Origin: Mogibacterium sp.
GTDB lineage: Bacteria > Bacillota > Clostridia > Peptostreptococcales > Anaerovoracaceae
Length of the DNA stretch: 34,739 nucleotides
Direction: 5' to 3'
NCBI GenBank assembly: GCA_017512145.1
Contig: JAFWHB010000016.1
Coordinates: 1 to 34,739 of the forward strand
This document shows, one piece after another, positions 33,854 to 34,739 of this stretch. Both the position numbers and the translations under genes were made by a program. Within the stretch, counting starts at the first letter, position 1. Every line of letters starts with the position of its first letter. A model generated the notes under the pieces. The model was not told where the DNA came from and ran no database searches. It saw only the letters and a list, made by a program, of their open reading frames with translations.

Positions 33854-34366
33854 TTACAGATATTTCACCGTCTCGCTAATGTCTTTTCTTGTGGTATGGA
33901 GATGCGATGGCTTTGCATCCTCAGCCTCATAACCGATATCCATCAGCATTACAAGCTCTTCGTTCTCCGGAAGCCCCAGAGCCTCTGCAGTCAGCTGTGG
34001 GTCAAATCTGTTGAGCCAGCAGCTTCCGAGCCCTTCATCTGCTGCAGCAAGAATCATATGAGTCGCAACAATAGTCGCATCCTCATCACCCGACTGCTTC
34101 ATTCCACCCGGATATGTATAAACATTCTCTTTATCAAAGGCAACAGCTATAACAACCGGCGCCCCAAATCTGCATGTTGTCATCTCATCGATCTTAGCAA
34201 GCATCTCCTCAGATCTGATCACATAAATACGCTGCTCCTGCAGATTCTTTGCAGTCGGAGCCAGCCTGCCAGCCTCAAGAATAGCATTAAGCTTCTCAGC
34301 CTCAACCACCCTGCTGCTATACTTCCTGCATGAATACCTATTCCTTATAACATCCTTGAATTCCAT
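33854..34366 (-). CDS. Nitroreductase family protein
   Basis: 170 residues, FMN-dependent nitroreductase-like fold. The RYSCRKYSSRVV start (with the flavin-binding Arg), EAGRLAPTAKNLQEQ, and the later ATHMILAAADEGLGSCWLNRFDP and DIGYEAEDAKP are all in family order. It is short for the family but complete. AAAGGGG precedes ATG 34366. It is the first gene of the minus-strand run ending at 26876, but 80 nt separate it from the next gene, so co-transcription is not certain. Confidence 0.9.
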   Translation of the reverse strand: MEFKDVIRNRYSCRKYSSRVVEAEKLNAILEAGRLAPTAKNLQEQRIYVIRSEEMLAKIDEMTTCRFGAPVVIAVAFDKENVYTYPGGMKQSGDEDATIVATHMILAAADEGLGSCWLNRFDPQLTAEALGLPENEELVMLMDIGYEAEDAKPSHLHTTRKDISETVKYL

Positions 34367-34623
34367 AGCATTCCCCTTTCGTGTATATCCAGTGAGGAGA
34401 AGCAGGAGACAGGGGTCGGTTCTCTGTCTCCCCCAGCCTCGCGTCTCCGAGCACTACTCTTCTAACATGCTGCAAATTTTTCTTAACAATATATTGTATC
34501 ATATAACACAATTAATTTCCCCATATGGGAAGGCATAGCCAAGCAGCTTCCCAAGCAAACTGTTAATCTGCTTGCCGCAGGTATGGTCGGATCGATCTAC
34601 TTCATTACTAATCAAGCTCGGCC
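34367..34623. other. Intergenic region with hairpin upstream of the nitroreductase
   Basis: No gene seen. A perfect 8-bp stem GGAGACAG/CTGTCTCC (34405-34412 with 34424-34431, loop 11 nt) lies about 40 nt upstream of the nitroreductase start. The AT-rich stretch 34470-34520 may contain a promoter, but I cannot place one. Confidence 0.35.
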
Positions 34624-34739
34624 GTCAGAGGCAGCAAATTGACGTTTTTGCATGGGAAGAGGGCACCAAAAACGTCAAATCCGTGGACCTCGGACAAGTC
34701 AGAGGCAAGCAAATTGACGTTTTTGCATAGGCAGAGGGC
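34624..34739. repeat. 74-nt-period repeat with inverted arms (runs off the window)
   Basis: Two near-identical copies of about 41-42 nt occur at 34624-34664 and 34698-34739, starting GTCAGAGGCA and containing AAATTGACGTTTTTGCAT, with period 74. Inside each period TTGACGTTTTTG (34639-34650) pairs with CAAAAACGTCAA (34667-34678), a 12-bp inverted repeat. The second copy is cut by the window edge, so copy number is unknown. It is non-coding. Confidence 0.75.

Noticed and set aside
34624..34739. Possible CRISPR array
   Set aside because: The repeat unit is about 41 nt and the copies differ from each other; the spacer contains an inverted copy of the repeat core, and no cas genes are present.

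Overview
The window comes from a low-to-medium-GC Gram-positive anaerobe of the Clostridia type. The evidence is strong AGGAGG-type ribosome sites, several TTG and GTG starts, lipoproteins with a lipobox Cys, OmpR/HK pairs, a DUF3048 lipoprotein, an oxygen-sensitive 2-hydroxyacyl-CoA-dehydratase/double-cubane family protein and a peptide-uptake locus. Genus cannot be fixed from the sequence alone; a peptide- or amino-acid-fermenting member of the Eubacteriales fits best.

Layout. (1) About 1-2550 is the right end of an integrated mobile element: AT-rich leader DNA, a small initiator-like protein, a tyrosine recombinase, short tandem 10-mers that look like recombinase arm sites, and an imperfect duplicate of the 3' flank of a tRNA-Ala(CGC) gene, which sits intact at 2552-2627. 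(2) 2708-4731 is a two-component system. (3) 4869-14734, all on the minus strand, is a peptide uptake and breakdown locus: M3 oligoendopeptidase, a four-helix membrane protein, OppA, OppB, OppC, OppD, OppF and a small one-helix membrane protein. OppC carries an unusual insert of about 200 residues between its first and second membrane segments, built partly from three related repeats. (4) 15095-18358 holds a DUF3048 lipoprotein (+), a cytoplasmic-looking coiled-coil protein with four exact 20-residue peptidoglycan-binding-like repeats (-), and an orphan double-cubane/HgdB-family protein (+). (5) 18430-20439 is a second two-component system. (6) 20749-26669 (all -) carries a Kup K+ transporter, an M20 peptidase, a zinc-ribbon protein, a MnmM/YtqB-type tRNA methyltransferase, DUF1847, DUF1653 and an acyl-ACP thioesterase. 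(7) 26876-34366 (all -) is a tightly packed run: nitroreductase, DUF3267 membrane protein, glutaredoxin-like protein, lipoprotein, BspA-type leucine-rich-repeat protein, DUF2201/VWA protein, MoxR-type AAA+ ATPase and a DUF5131 radical-SAM-like protein. The last 120 bases begin a 74-nt-period repeat that runs off the window.

How the genes may work together. Peptides bound by OppA would be imported by OppBCDF and cut in the cytoplasm by the M3 oligopeptidase, which lies two genes upstream. The most interesting part is the LRR-VWA-MoxR-DUF5131 cluster. Its genes are separated by only 3 to 12 nt, the VWA protein appears to have lost the catalytic Glu of its HExxH motif, and the terminal DUF5131 protein has six extra Cys at its C-terminus. 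This looks like a MoxR/VWA machine with an LRR partner and an Fe-S enzyme as a possible client or output; that role is inference.
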